Assembly (NCBI RefSeq): GCF_031979925.1
Contig: NZ_DALZFB010000003.1
Span: forward strand, 186,001 to 250,000
Direction: 5' to 3'
DNA length: 64,000 bases
DNA from: Pseudescherichia sp031979925
GTDB taxonomy: Bacteria; Pseudomonadota; Gammaproteobacteria; Enterobacterales; Enterobacteriaceae
The notes under the pieces were generated by a model. It was not told the origin of the DNA, searched no databases, and saw nothing but the letters and a program-made list of their open reading frames with translations. The first letter of the stretch is position 1, and each line of letters opens with the position of its first letter. Below are positions 1 through 9,043 of this stretch, one piece after another. A program made the position numbers and the translations under genes.

Positions 1-2
1 CA

Positions 3-608
3 CGCAAAATGCTGAAGTATAAGAAGACCGTAGGCGATGCTGATATCTACGCCTCTTATCTGTTTAAGGACAACTACAACCCGATGAACGGCCTGCGCTA
101 TGAGCGTACCGGCGGCGGCTCGTTGGGTCTCGACTACCGCCTCACCTCCGATCTTACATGGGGTACGGCGTGGAACTATACCCGGGCAAAAATCTACAAT
201 CCGCGCAGCAACGACAGTAAAACCTGGGATCAAAACATACTTGGCACGGCGCTGAGCTGGTCTCCGGATCGCTGGACGATCTCGGTAGGCGGCGGCTGGT
301 ATCAGAACTTTATGACCACTAAAAAAGTCTCTATCGACCACTACTTCGCTGGCGATGCGTGGGGTATTGAGTACTATGCGGGCTATAAAATTCCGGTGGG
401 CCAGTACGCGCTTAAATCCGTGCAGCCGTACGTGATGGGCGATCGTATTGAGTATTTGAACGGTCGCAGCTACCAGCGCACCGACAACGGTGTTGGGGTG
501 ACCTTCCAGCTCGATTACGGTTTCCGTGTTGATTACGAGCATGTCTTCACGTCCAGCACCGATAATCTGGGCGATATGAATCTGGTACGTCTGCGCTACG
601 ATTTCTAA
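3..608 (+). CDS. Outer-membrane porin, 3' part only
   Basis: The reading frame is open to the left edge, so the start and signal peptide lie outside the window. About 201 residues remain. They alternate aromatic and polar residues in short amphipathic stretches typical of beta-barrel strands, with tight Asn/Asp/Gly turns, and end in RLRYDF. A C-terminal aromatic residue is the usual recognition signal for the BAM assembly machine. This fits a general or sugar-type porin of Gram-negative bacteria placed in the outer membrane. I cannot assign a specific porin name. The gene is separated from the following ABC importer by about 180 bp and is probably a separate unit. Confidence 0.7.
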   Translation, partial: RKMLKYKKTVGDADIYASYLFKDNYNPMNGLRYERTGGGSLGLDYRLTSDLTWGTAWNYTRAKIYNPRSNDSKTWDQNILGTALSWSPDRWTISVGGGWYQNFMTTKKVSIDHYFAGDAWGIEYYAGYKIPVGQYALKSVQPYVMGDRIEYLNGRSYQRTDNGVGVTFQLDYGFRVDYEHVFTSSTDNLGDMNLVRLRYDF

Positions 609-618
609 TCTGAGTGCT

Positions 619-645
619 CCCCGGCGGCGCAGGCGTTTGCCGGGG
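619..645 (+). terminator. Hairpin after the porin gene
   Basis: A perfect 7-bp stem (ccccggc at 619-625, gccgggg at 639-645) follows the porin stop codon by 10 bp. There is no T-run after it, so it may be an mRNA 3' stabiliser or a weak terminator. Confidence 0.35.
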
Positions 646-792
646 CATCATTATCTATATGAAATATTTTCAATTACCGCCGCGTCGGGTTTATGCCATC
701 TTAACGCTCTGCGTTATGCATAAATTGTCAAAAAAGCGCGCTGCTTAGTCCGGCGCGTCATACAGCAAACACAATATACTTTGGGAGAATTT

Positions 793-1614
793 ATGGGACG
801 TCGTCTCAGCTTTCGTGCCAGCGTTGCTGCACTGCTTCTGGCCTGTGGCCTGCCGTTTGCCCACGCCAGCGATCCGCAAACTATTACTTTCGGCGTTGCG
901 CCGGGTCCCTACGGTGATATGGTAAAGCAGGCCATTGCCCCTTCGCTGAAAGAGAAGGGCTATAAGGTGGTGGTGCGCGAATTTAGCGACTACGTGCAGC
1001 CAAACATGGCCCTCGCTAACGGCAGTATCGACGCCAACCTGTTCCAGCACTCGCTCTACTTAGACAAGTTCGCCGCCGATAAGGGACTGAAGCTCACTAA
1101 GCTCATTGTCGTTCCGACGGCGGGCATGGGCCTCTACTCTCGCAAGGTCACCAGCGTCGATCAGCTGAAGAAGGGCGATATCGTTACCCTGTCCAACGAT
1201 CCCACTAACCTGGCGCGCGGCCTGCGTTTCCTCCAGGCAATGCAGCTGATCACCATCAAAGAGAATATCGATCCGACCAAAGCCTCCGAGCGCGATATTG
1301 CCAGCAACCCGAAAGGGCTGGTATTTAAACCGTTGGAAGCGGCGCAGCTGCCGCGTACGCTGGACAGCGCCAGCGCCGCGCTGGTGAACGGCAACTTTGC
1401 CATTGCCGCTGGCCTCAAGCTCTCCTCCGCCCTTAAGCAGGAGCAGCTGGATGAGAACCTGAAAAACGTCATCGCGGTGCGCACCGAAGATGCCGATAAG
1501 CCGTTCGCTAAAGATATCTTGGCGGCGGTGCAGTCTCCGGCCTACCGGGCGGTGATTGACGATCCGCAGAACATCTTCAACGCGTTCCAGAAACCAGAGT
1601 GGATGCATGATTGA
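793..1614 (+). CDS. sfbA: NLPA/MetQ-family substrate-binding lipoprotein (SfbA-like)
   Basis: Substrate-binding component of a MetNIQ-type ABC importer, 273 residues. The start is the ATG at 793, which has GGGAG 5-6 bp upstream; an in-frame TTG at 781 lies within that site. The N-terminus has basic residues, a hydrophobic core and LLAC, a possible lipobox with Cys18; cleavage after AHA is an alternative. The body shows the NLPA signature (FGVAPGPYGD, then SDYVQPNMALANG and DANLFQH). The family usually binds methionine. In Salmonella a paralogous set, sfbABC, has been linked to iron uptake and lies on the purEK side of the chromosome, which is why I prefer this name. It overlaps the ATPase gene by 8 bp. 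Confidence 0.75.
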   Translation: MGRRLSFRASVAALLLACGLPFAHASDPQTITFGVAPGPYGDMVKQAIAPSLKEKGYKVVVREFSDYVQPNMALANGSIDANLFQHSLYLDKFAADKGLKLTKLIVVPTAGMGLYSRKVTSVDQLKKGDIVTLSNDPTNLARGLRFLQAMQLITIKENIDPTKASERDIASNPKGLVFKPLEAAQLPRTLDSASAALVNGNFAIAAGLKLSSALKQEQLDENLKNVIAVRTEDADKPFAKDILAAVQSPAYRAVIDDPQNIFNAFQKPEWMHD

Positions 1615-2623
1615 GCTAACTAACGTCTGCGTCGATTTTCCCGCAGGCAAGGGACCCACGACCCGAGCGGTAGACGATGTCAGCCTGCATATTACGGCAG
1701 GGGAGATTTTTGGCATCGTCGGCACCAGCGGCGCGGGGAAAAGTACCCTGCTACGCACCCTGAATGCTCTTCAGCGCCCTAGCCAGGGCGAAGTAAAGGT
1801 CAACGGCGTGGCGATCTCCGCCCTGGAAGGCGTTACGCTGCGCAAGGCACGCCAGCGCATCGGCATGATCTTCCAGCACTTTAACCTGATGCACACCCGC
1901 ACCGTGGCGCAGAACGTCGCCTTCAGCCTGAAGGCTGCGGGCTGGGCCAGCAGCGAAATTGCGCCCCGGGTTAAAGAGATTTTGGAATTAGTGGGCCTTG
2001 CCGATAAAGCAGGCCGCTTTCCGGCGCAGCTGAGCGGCGGGCAGAAGCAGCGGGTGGGTATCGCCCGCGCGATTGCTAACCATCCTGACGTGCTGCTCTG
2101 CGACGAGCCAACCTCGGCGCTGGATCTGGAGACCTCCGCGACGATCCTTGCCCTGCTGAAAGAGATCAACGTCCGGCTAGGGATCACCATCGTGCTGATC
2201 ACCCATGAGATGAACGTGATCAAATCGATCTGCGATCGGGTGGCGGTGATGTCCGCAGGCAAGGTCGTTGAGCTGGGCGAGGTGTTTGATATCTTTGCCC
2301 ATCCGCAGCATCCGTTCACCCAGCAGTTGGTCTCGCACACCCTGAACCTGACTCTGCCGGAGCGGCTACAGCAGGATCTGCCGGGGCAGCTGGTGAAAAT
2401 TCTGTTTATCGGTGATTCAGCCGAGCAGCCGGTGCTCTCTGAGGTAGCGGTGATGTTTGGCGTGGCGGTCAATATTTTGCATGGCAAAATTGAGTATCTC
2501 GGCGAGCGGGCGCTGGGGATCCTGGTGGTGCGCTTAACCGCCGCCGATAATTCGTCAGCGGTCGAGGCCGCCGTCGATCACATCCGTCAGCGTACAGCCC
2601 AGGTGGAGGTGCTTCGTGGATGA
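1607..2623 (+). CDS. sfbB: MetN-type ABC transporter ATPase (SfbB-like)
   Basis: Cytoplasmic ATPase of the importer, 338 residues, close to MetN length. The start at 1607 overlaps the end of the binding-protein gene by 8 bp, and the first residues (MIELTNVCVDF) match the family start. Walker A is GTSGAGKST at residues 39-47, the signature is LSGGQKQR near 141, and Walker B is within DEPTSALD near 163. The last 80 or so residues look like the C-terminal NIL domain that senses substrate in MetN. The gene overlaps the permease gene by 8 bp, so the three are translated from one message. Substrate could be D/L-methionine or, by analogy with sfbB, an iron-related ligand. Confidence 0.8.
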   Translation: MIELTNVCVDFPAGKGPTTRAVDDVSLHITAGEIFGIVGTSGAGKSTLLRTLNALQRPSQGEVKVNGVAISALEGVTLRKARQRIGMIFQHFNLMHTRTVAQNVAFSLKAAGWASSEIAPRVKEILELVGLADKAGRFPAQLSGGQKQRVGIARAIANHPDVLLCDEPTSALDLETSATILALLKEINVRLGITIVLITHEMNVIKSICDRVAVMSAGKVVELGEVFDIFAHPQHPFTQQLVSHTLNLTLPERLQQDLPGQLVKILFIGDSAEQPVLSEVAVMFGVAVNILHGKIEYLGERALGILVVRLTAADNSSAVEAAVDHIRQRTAQVEVLRG

Positions 2624-3275
2624 TTTACTGGCCGATCTGAGTCTGGCCTTTGGTGAAACCTTCCAGATGCTGAGCATCTCTACGGTGCTGGCTATCGTTG
2701 GTGGCCTGCCGCTCGGCTTTCTGATCTTCGTGACCGACAGGCATCTCTTCTGGCAGAACCGTGCGGTCTATCTCATCAGCTCCGTGCTGGTGAACATTAT
2801 CCGCTCCGTGCCCTTTGTGATCCTGCTGGTGCTGCTTCTGCCGCTAACCCAGTTCCTGCTCGGCAACACCATCGGACCAATCGCTGCCTCGGTACCGCTC
2901 TCGGTGGCCGCTATCGCCTTCTATGCCCGGCTGGTGGACAGTGCGTTGCGTGAGGTGGACAAGGGGATTATCGAGGCTGCCGAAGCCTTTGGTGCCAGCC
3001 CGCTGCGTATCATCTGCACCGTGCTGCTACCTGAGGCCAGCGCGGGTCTGCTGCGCGGTCTCACTATCACCCTGGTGAGCCTGATCGGCTACTCGGCAAT
3101 GGCCGGGATCGTGGGCGGCGGCGGGGTAGGGGATCTGGCGATCCGCTACGGTTACTACCGCTATGAGACGCAGGTGATGGTCGTCACCGTGGTGGCGCTG
3201 ATTATTCTGGTGCAGGTGGTGCAGATGCTGGGGGACTGGCTGGCGAAGCGCGCCGACAAGCGCGATCGCCATTGA
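2616..3275 (+). CDS. sfbC: MetI-type ABC transporter permease (SfbC-like)
   Basis: Inner-membrane permease, 219 residues, the usual MetI length. The start is GTG at 2616, overlapping the ATPase gene by 8 bp; no in-frame ATG fits better. About five hydrophobic segments are seen. The coupling loop carries EAAEAFGASPLRI, the EAA motif that contacts the ATPase, followed by LLPEA. It completes the three-gene importer. A REP-like hairpin lies just after the stop, between this gene and the convergent purK. Confidence 0.8.
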   Translation: MDDLLADLSLAFGETFQMLSISTVLAIVGGLPLGFLIFVTDRHLFWQNRAVYLISSVLVNIIRSVPFVILLVLLLPLTQFLLGNTIGPIAASVPLSVAAIAFYARLVDSALREVDKGIIEAAEAFGASPLRIICTVLLPEASAGLLRGLTITLVSLIGYSAMAGIVGGGGVGDLAIRYGYYRYETQVMVVTVVALIILVQVVQMLGDWLAKRADKRDRH

Positions 3276-3296
3276 TATCGTGGATACGGTAGATTT

Positions 3297-3330
3297 TGTA
3301 GGCCCGGTAAGCGTAGCGCCACCGGGCGGT
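3297..3330. repeat. REP element between sfbC and purK
   Basis: A single REP-like palindrome: gcccggt at 3302-3308 pairs with accgggc at 3321-3327 around GTAAGCGTAGCGCC. It sits between two convergent genes and probably protects or ends both transcripts. Confidence 0.75.
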
Positions 3331-3337
3331 TACCTGT

Positions 3338-4402
3338 CTACAATTTCGCACACGCCCATGCGATACCGCTGGCATACTCTGGCGGTAGCAGCGGCACGAT
3401 CGCTTCCAGCGTTGCGCTCAGGCGGTCGGTGTCGCTGTCGTTGAGGTTCAGATGCCCTACCTTGCGGCCAGCCCGTACCTCTTTGTCATACCAGTGCAGA
3501 TGCACCAGCGGCAGCTTCAGCCAGTCGTAGTTCAGGTCGCTGCCGATCAGGTTGATCATTACCGACGGGGCATTCACCACCGGCGGCGGCAGCGGCAGTC
3601 CAGTAATGGCGCGCAGGTGCAGCTCAAACTGACTAATCGACGCGCCGTTTTGCGTCCAGTGGCCGCTGTTGTGTACCCGCGGAGCCAGCTCGTTAATCAG
3701 CAGGCCGCCGGGAGTCACAAAGCACTCCATTGCCATCACGCCAACGTAGCCCAGCTCGCTCATGATCGCGCCCAGCATCGCTTCGGCCTGCGCCTGCTGA
3801 TCTGCATCAGCCTGCGGGAAAGCCACGCTGGTGCGCAGAATGCCGTCCTGATGCAGGTTATGGGTCAGCGGATAAAATACGGTGCTGCCGTCGTGGCCGC
3901 GTGCGCCCACTAGCGATACTTCGCCGCTAAAGTTAATGCCCTGCTCGACGATACACTCCCCGTAACACTCCTCAGGTAGCGTATCAGTCTCACCGGCGCG
4001 CAGACGCCACTGGCCGCGGCCGTCGTAGCCGCCGACACGGCGCTTAACGATCGCCAGCTCGCCCAGGGCGTTAAATACGGCAGGCCACTCGTCGGCGCTG
4101 GCCAGCAGCTGCCACGGGGCGGTCGCCAGAGAAAGGCGATCGAAAAGCTGCTTCTGGGTCAGACGGTCGGCAATAATCGGGAAGACGTCGCGATTAACAA
4201 ACGCCGGATGGCGCGCCAGCTCGCGGGTCAGGGCCGTCTCTGGCCAGCGCTCAATCTCGGCGGTGATCACGCTCTGCGCAAAGGGCACGGCTTCCGGCTC
4301 GGCATCCAGCCCCACCGGCCAGACGGCGATGCCCAGCGGCTCACCGGCCTGACGCAGCATCCGGCCCAGCTGGCCGTTGCCGAGGACGCATACCTGCTTC
4401 AT
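3338..4402 (-). CDS. purK: 5-(carboxyamino)imidazole ribonucleotide synthase PurK
   Basis: ATP-grasp enzyme of de novo purine synthesis. It carboxylates AIR to N5-CAIR using ATP and bicarbonate. It has 354 residues, matching E. coli PurK. The N-terminus MKQVCVLGNGQLGRM is the family's nucleotide-fold start; KRRVGGYDGRGQ is the ATP-grasp loop, and NELAPRVHNSGHWT is the characteristic metal/ATP-binding stretch. The start codon overlaps the purE stop by 4 bp (ATGA), so purE and purK are translationally coupled. Expression is expected from the PurR-controlled promoter upstream of purE. Confidence 0.97.
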   Translation of the reverse strand: MKQVCVLGNGQLGRMLRQAGEPLGIAVWPVGLDAEPEAVPFAQSVITAEIERWPETALTRELARHPAFVNRDVFPIIADRLTQKQLFDRLSLATAPWQLLASADEWPAVFNALGELAIVKRRVGGYDGRGQWRLRAGETDTLPEECYGECIVEQGINFSGEVSLVGARGHDGSTVFYPLTHNLHQDGILRTSVAFPQADADQQAQAEAMLGAIMSELGYVGVMAMECFVTPGGLLINELAPRVHNSGHWTQNGASISQFELHLRAITGLPLPPPVVNAPSVMINLIGSDLNYDWLKLPLVHLHWYDKEVRAGRKVGHLNLNDSDTDRLSATLEAIVPLLPPEYASGIAWACAKL

Positions 4403-4908
4403 GCCGCACCTCGCGGGTCCGGGTTATCCAGCACCTCGTCGGTCTGGGTTTTACGCCACTCTGCCAGGCGCTGATGCAGTTCGCGGTCATGGGTGGCAAG
4501 GATCTGCGCCGCCAGCAGCGCCGCGTTGGCGGCCCCGGCTTTACCGATCGCCAGCGTTCCCACCGGAATACCCCGCGGCATCTGGACGATAGAGTAGAGG
4601 CTGTCAACGCCGCTCAGCGCTGCGCTCTGTACCGGCACGCCCAGCACGGGCACCAGGGTTTTGGCTGCGATCATGCCCGGCAGGTGCGCCGCGCCGCCTG
4701 CACCGGCAATAATCACCTGATAGCCATTCTGCTCTGCGCCTTCGGCGAAGCTAAACAGTTTATCCGGGGTGCGGTGGGCAGAAACGACTTCAACATGGTG
4801 GGGAACGTGCAGGATATCGAGGACTTCAGCGGCGAACTGCATGGTTGCCCAGTCGCTTTTGGACCCCATCACGATGGCGATACGTACCGGATTATTGCTC
4901 GAAGACAT
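4399..4908 (-). CDS. purE: N5-CAIR mutase PurE
   Basis: Converts N5-CAIR to CAIR, the step after PurK. The protein has 169 residues, starting MSSSNNPVRIAIVMGSKSDW; GSKSDW, SAHRTP and GAGGAAHLPGM form the known active-site loops. The ATG at 4906-4908 is chosen because it gives the standard length and has AGGAG (4920-4924 on the complement) about 11 bp upstream; the frame stays open further up with no family similarity. It is first in a purE-purK operon and is preceded by a PurR operator 70 bp upstream. Confidence 0.97.
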   Translation of the reverse strand: MSSSNNPVRIAIVMGSKSDWATMQFAAEVLDILHVPHHVEVVSAHRTPDKLFSFAEGAEQNGYQVIIAGAGGAAHLPGMIAAKTLVPVLGVPVQSAALSGVDSLYSIVQMPRGIPVGTLAIGKAGAANAALLAAQILATHDRELHQRLAEWRKTQTDEVLDNPDPRGAA

Positions 4909-4977
4909 GCGTCTAAAAACTCCTGTGGGTGTGCGGCATAACGCGTAACAGGGCACAGAGAATAGCATGGAAATCGG

Positions 4978-4995
4978 GCAAGGAAAACGGTTGCG
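4978..4995 (-). promoter_or_regulatory. PurR operator of purEK
   Basis: On the minus strand this reads CGCAACCGTTTTCCTTGC, which as I recall is the same as the PurR box upstream of E. coli purE. It is a PurR half-palindrome pair around CG. PurR with hypoxanthine or guanine would repress purEK here. Confidence 0.9.
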
Positions 4996-5026
4996 CGGCT
5001 AACCTTACGGGCAAATTGTTAAACGA

Positions 5027-5749
5027 TTAAAACGGAAAAGCGATGAGTTCGACCTGCTGCGGGGTGACTTCAATCATTGAACCTTCGCTATGCCAGGCTC
5101 CCAACACGCAGCGAAACGCCGGTTCGCCGTTGGCGGTCAGCTCATGCACGGCAGGGCGATGGGTATGGCCGTGGATAAGCCACTGTACGCTATGGCGTTC
5201 CAGGGCATCACTCACTGCCTGTGGGTTCACATCCATAATGGTAAGAGATTTACTGCTGTTGGCGGCTTTGCTATCGGCACGCATCCTGGCTGCCACCTTA
5301 TGGCGGATGAATAGCGGCAGGGCGAGAAACAGCTTTTGCAGCCAGGGCTGATGAACCTTAGCGCGAAACGCCTGATAGCCCGCGTCGTCAGTACAGAGGG
5401 TATCGCCGTGCATAATCAGCACCCGACGACCGTAGAGGTCGAGCACCACCTCTTCCGTCAGCAGGGTCATGCCGCTCTCGCAGGCGAAGCGCTTACCCAG
5501 CAGGAAGTCGCGGTTACCATGAATAAAGTAGCAGGGGACGCCGCTGTCGCTCAGCGCCTTCAGGGCGGCGGCAATCTGCTGATGCAGGGGATTGGGGTCA
5601 TCGTCGCCAATCCAGGCTTCAAAAAGATCGCCAAGAATATAGAGCGCGTCGGCTTCCCGCGCCGTACCGGCCAGAAAACGCAGAAAACCGGCGGTGATCG
5701 CCGGTTCTTCTGTACACAGATGCAGATCTGCGATGAAAAGCGTCGCCAC
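5027..5749 (-). CDS. lpxH: UDP-2,3-diacylglucosamine diphosphatase LpxH
   Basis: Peripheral inner-membrane enzyme of lipid A synthesis. It hydrolyses UDP-2,3-diacylglucosamine to lipid X and UMP. It has 240 residues, the E. coli length. Calcineurin-type metal motifs are visible in order: DLHL near the start, LGDLFEAW, GNRD, MHGD and HGHTH. The start is GTG at 5747-5749, as usual for this gene, 2 bp after the ppiB stop, so ppiB and lpxH are co-transcribed. It is essential in related bacteria. Confidence 0.96.
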   Translation of the reverse strand: MATLFIADLHLCTEEPAITAGFLRFLAGTAREADALYILGDLFEAWIGDDDPNPLHQQIAAALKALSDSGVPCYFIHGNRDFLLGKRFACESGMTLLTEEVVLDLYGRRVLIMHGDTLCTDDAGYQAFRAKVHQPWLQKLFLALPLFIRHKVAARMRADSKAANSSKSLTIMDVNPQAVSDALERHSVQWLIHGHTHRPAVHELTANGEPAFRCVLGAWHSEGSMIEVTPQQVELIAFPF

Positions 5750-5751
5750 GA

Positions 5752-6246
5752 TTACTCGCTGACGGTCACGTTTTCGATAATTACGTCTTCTTTAGGAACG
5801 TCCTGGTGCATGCCGCTGCGACCGGTAGAGACCGCTTTGATTTTGTCAACTACGTCCATGCCTTCAACTACTTCGGCGAACACACAGTAGCCCCAGCCCT
5901 GCATGTTTTCACCGCTGAAGTTCAGGAAGTCGTTGTCTGCCACGTTGATGAAGAACTGCGCGGTTGCCGAGTGCGGGGCCTGGGTACGGGCCATCGCCAG
6001 CGTGCCACGGGTGTTTTTCAGGCCGTTGTTCGCTTCGTTTTTGATCGCGTCTTTGGTCGCTTTCTGATTCATGCCCGGCTCAAAGCCGCCGCCCTGGATC
6101 ATAAAGCCATTGATAACACGGTGGAAAATGGTGTTGTTGTAGAAACCTTCGCGGCAGTAGTCCAGGAAGTTCTTAACAGTTTCAGGCGCTTTGTCATCAA
6201 AAGTTTTGATTACGATATCGCCGTGATTAGTGTGGAAAGTAACCAT
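5752..6246 (-). CDS. ppiB: Cytoplasmic peptidyl-prolyl isomerase B (cyclophilin)
   Basis: Catalyses cis-trans isomerisation of prolyl bonds during protein folding. It has 164 residues without a signal peptide, matching cytosolic PpiB rather than periplasmic PpiA. Cyclophilin motifs FHRVINGFMIQGG and MARTQAPHSATAQFFINVADN are present, holding the catalytic Arg and the binding-pocket Phe and Gln. It is divergent from cysS and immediately upstream of lpxH. Confidence 0.96.
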   Translation of the reverse strand: MVTFHTNHGDIVIKTFDDKAPETVKNFLDYCREGFYNNTIFHRVINGFMIQGGGFEPGMNQKATKDAIKNEANNGLKNTRGTLAMARTQAPHSATAQFFINVADNDFLNFSGENMQGWGYCVFAEVVEGMDVVDKIKAVSTGRSGMHQDVPKEDVIIENVTVSE

Positions 6247-6419
6247 TTTTGCATCCTGTTCCGGTAGTGTAGAGCATCGACCCTGCTGTGGGTCACGTAT
6301 AGTCGCTTGTTATAGCATAACCGCAAGGTTCGATCACCTTGCAAAGGGTGCTGCTTCGGTTATCAATTATGGGTATCATACCTCCTTCATTCTCCACACA
6401 CGTCTTAACGGAACCTTTG

Positions 6420-7805
6420 ATGCTAAAAATTTTTAATACGCTGACGCGCCAAAAAGAGGAATTCAAACCTATTCATGCCGGGAAAGTGGGCATGTACGTG
6501 TGTGGTATCACCGTTTACGATCTCTGTCATATTGGCCACGGCCGGACCTTCGTCTCCTTTGACGTGGTATCGCGCTACCTGCGTTTCCTCGGCTATGAGC
6601 TGAAGTATGTGCGCAACATCACCGATATCGACGACAAAATCATCAAACGCGCCAATGAAAATGGCGAGAGTTTTGTCGCGCTGGTGGATCGCATGATCGG
6701 CGAAATGCACGCTGATTTTGACGCCCTGAACATTTTGCGTCCGGACAGCGAGCCGCGTGCTACCCACCATATTCACGAAATCATCGAGATCACCGAGCGC
6801 CTGATCGAGCGCGGTCACGCCTACGTGGCTGATAACGGCGACGTGATGTTCTCCGTGCCGACCGATCCCAACTACGGCAAACTGTCGCGCCAGGATCTGG
6901 AGCAGCTGCAGGCCGGGGCACGCGTTGAAGTTGCGGAGATCAAGCGCAACCCGATGGATTTCGTGCTGTGGAAGATGTCCAAGCCGGGCGAGCCGAGCTG
7001 GCCGTCACCGTGGGGCGAGGGCCGTCCGGGCTGGCACATCGAGTGCTCGGCGATGAACTGCAAGCAGCTGGGTAACCACTTCGATATTCACGGCGGCGGC
7101 TCAGACCTGATGTTTCCGCACCACGAAAACGAAATTGCCCAGTCTACCTGTGCCCACGACGGCGAGTATGTGAACTACTGGATGCACTCCGGGATGGTGA
7201 TGGTTGACCGCGAGAAGATGTCGAAATCACTGGGTAACTTCTTTACCGTGCGCGATGTGCTGAAGTATTACGATGCGGAGACCATCCGTTACTTCCTGAT
7301 GTCCGGTCACTACCGCAGCCAGCTCAACTACAGCGAAGAGAACCTCAAGCAGGCGCGTTCGGCGCTGGAGCGTCTCTACACCGCCCTGCGCGGCACCGAC
7401 AAATCCGTTGCCGCCGCGGGCGGTGACGCCTTCGAAGCGCGCTTTGTCGAGGCGATGGACGACGACTTCAACACCCCGGAAGCCTACTCGGTGCTGTTTG
7501 ATATGGCCCGTGAGGTTAACCGTCTGAAAAGCGAAGACATGCAGGCGGCGAACGCGCTGGCATCCCATCTTCGTAAGCTGTCTGCCGTACTCGGCCTGCT
7601 GGAGCAGGAGCCGGAGGCCTTCCTGCAGAGCGGTGCCCAGGCGGACGACGGTGAAGTGGCGGAAATTGAAGCCCTGATCCAGCAGCGTCTTGACGCGCGT
7701 AAAGCCAAAGACTGGGCGGCGGCGGATGCGGCGCGTGACCGTCTGAATGAGATGGGGATCGTGCTGGAAGATGGCCCCCAAGGGACCACCTGGCGTCGTA
7801 AGTAA
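6420..7805 (+). CDS. cysS: Cysteinyl-tRNA synthetase
   Basis: Class I aminoacyl-tRNA synthetase charging tRNA-Cys. It has 461 residues, equal to the E. coli enzyme. The ATG at 6420 is chosen because MLKIFNTLTRQKEEF is the family N-terminus, although the frame is open from 6339. The HIGH-type signature is HIGHGRTF, the KMSKS loop is REKMSKSLGN, and zinc ligands include Cys in MYVCGITVYD and in HIECSAMN. It is divergent from ppiB and ends before a BIME. Confidence 0.98.
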   Translation: MLKIFNTLTRQKEEFKPIHAGKVGMYVCGITVYDLCHIGHGRTFVSFDVVSRYLRFLGYELKYVRNITDIDDKIIKRANENGESFVALVDRMIGEMHADFDALNILRPDSEPRATHHIHEIIEITERLIERGHAYVADNGDVMFSVPTDPNYGKLSRQDLEQLQAGARVEVAEIKRNPMDFVLWKMSKPGEPSWPSPWGEGRPGWHIECSAMNCKQLGNHFDIHGGGSDLMFPHHENEIAQSTCAHDGEYVNYWMHSGMVMVDREKMSKSLGNFFTVRDVLKYYDAETIRYFLMSGHYRSQLNYSEENLKQARSALERLYTALRGTDKSVAAAGGDAFEARFVEAMDDDFNTPEAYSVLFDMAREVNRLKSEDMQAANALASHLRKLSAVLGLLEQEPEAFLQSGAQADDGEVAEIEALIQQRLDARKAKDWAAADAARDRLNEMGIVLEDGPQGTTWRRK

Positions 7806-7822
7806 CGCACAGGACTTATAGC

Positions 7823-7908
7823 TTTGTAGGCCGGGCAAACGCAGTGCCGCCCGGCATTACAGAGTCAGCATATCAACGCCCGGTGGCGCTGCGCTTACCG
7901 GGCCTACA
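7823..7908. repeat. BIME: two inverted REP units
   Basis: Two REP palindromes in opposite orientation, GTAGGCCGGGCAAACGCAGTG at the left and CGGTGGCGCTGCGCTTACCG at the right. They lie between the convergent cysS and LacI-family genes, the usual REP location. Confidence 0.85.
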
Positions 7909-7937
7909 GGGTCTGCAATCCCTCTATCTTATGCTGA

Positions 7938-8960
7938 TTATGCTGACTCGCGCGTCACCAGCTGTCCGGAGAGGGTGATGCGCTGGGTCAGCAGATCCGG
8001 CTCTTTGATTTTGCGGATCATCAGCGACGCCGCCTGGCGTCCGGTCTCTTCGCTTGCTGACGACACGTAAGTAAACGAGGGCGACGTTAAGTTCACGTGC
8101 AGCATATCCTCGAAGCCCACCAGCGCCACCTGCTGCGTCAGAAATACATCTTTCCCTACCGTACGCCCTACCTGGTGAATACCGGAGAGCGAGCCGATCA
8201 TCGCATCAGGCGAATGGCAGAGCAGGGCGGTGATGGTGTTATTCTTCTCCAGCAGCTGTCGGGTAGCGTGGCTGGCCGCGTGGGTACCCTCCATGCAGGC
8301 CGGCGTGGACTCCTCCCGGGTCACCAGTCCGTACTGGGTCAGCGCGCTGCGAAACCCGGCCAGCCGCTGCTGGCGGATCAGACTACCTTCCGTACCGCCA
8401 ATGTAGGCAATACTGCGGTGGCCGCGCTCGATCAGGTAGCGGGTGGCGAGGCTGGCGGCCTGGCGGTTGTCGCGCATCACCAGGTTGCACTCCTCCTCCA
8501 GTAGGGATTGCGATACCACAACCAGCGGCAGGGGACAGGTGCAGATGAGCTTGGGCAGGTGTGAGGTGGTAGCATCGGAGGCGAGGTAGATCACCCCGGC
8601 CACGCCCTGCTGCTTAAACGAGAGCAGGCAGCGTTCAAGGCTGTCGCTATCGTTGAGGGGCTGGCTGAGAAAAACCATGTAGCCCTGCTTCTCCAGCTCC
8701 AGTACGGTGCTGGCCATGACCTTTACCGAGAAGCTGTCGCTAAAGTCGCGCAGGATCAGGCCAATCAGGTTAGAGGTGTTGGCGCGGAGATTTGCTGCTG
8801 CCACATTGTGAACGTAGCCGAGCGTGTCGATCGCCTGCTGCACCTTTTCAATCGTGGCGGTCGATATTTTCCCTTTCTGGCGAAGCACCAGCGAAACGGT
8901 CGAGACAGAGACCCCCGCCAGCTTCGCGACATCAATAATGCTGACCTTCTTCAAATCCAC
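7938..8960 (-). CDS. LacI-family repressor, MalI-like, for the adjacent PTS gene
   Basis: Predicted sugar-responsive repressor of 340 residues. The N-terminal helix-turn-helix is IIDVAKLAGVSVSTVSLVL, followed by the hinge helix (ANLRANTSNLIGLI) and a periplasmic-binding-protein-like sensor domain. The HTH and hinge recall E. coli MalI. It lies downstream of, and on the same strand as, a PTS EIICB gene, 83 bp apart, with a small hairpin between them. The likely targets are two AACGTT-centred sites upstream of the PTS gene, which resemble the known MalI operator. The sugar is unknown. Confidence 0.85.
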   Translation of the reverse strand: MDLKKVSIIDVAKLAGVSVSTVSLVLRQKGKISTATIEKVQQAIDTLGYVHNVAAANLRANTSNLIGLILRDFSDSFSVKVMASTVLELEKQGYMVFLSQPLNDSDSLERCLLSFKQQGVAGVIYLASDATTSHLPKLICTCPLPLVVVSQSLLEEECNLVMRDNRQAASLATRYLIERGHRSIAYIGGTEGSLIRQQRLAGFRSALTQYGLVTREESTPACMEGTHAASHATRQLLEKNNTITALLCHSPDAMIGSLSGIHQVGRTVGKDVFLTQQVALVGFEDMLHVNLTSPSFTYVSSASEETGRQAASLMIRKIKEPDLLTQRITLSGQLVTRESA

Positions 8961-8993
8961 TCCCTGAACTTAACGGCTATGCAGTCAACGATG

Positions 8994-9020
8994 AAAAGTC
9001 TCCTGTAAGATACAGGAGAC
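8994..9020 (-). terminator. Terminator between PTS gene and regulator gene
   Basis: On the minus strand the stem gtctcctgt / acaggagac (9 bp, 5-nt loop) is followed by TTTT. It lies 24 bp after the PTS stop codon and would reduce read-through into the LacI gene. Confidence 0.65.
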
Positions 9021-9043
9021 CTAATCACCTTAACAGCTTCAGG

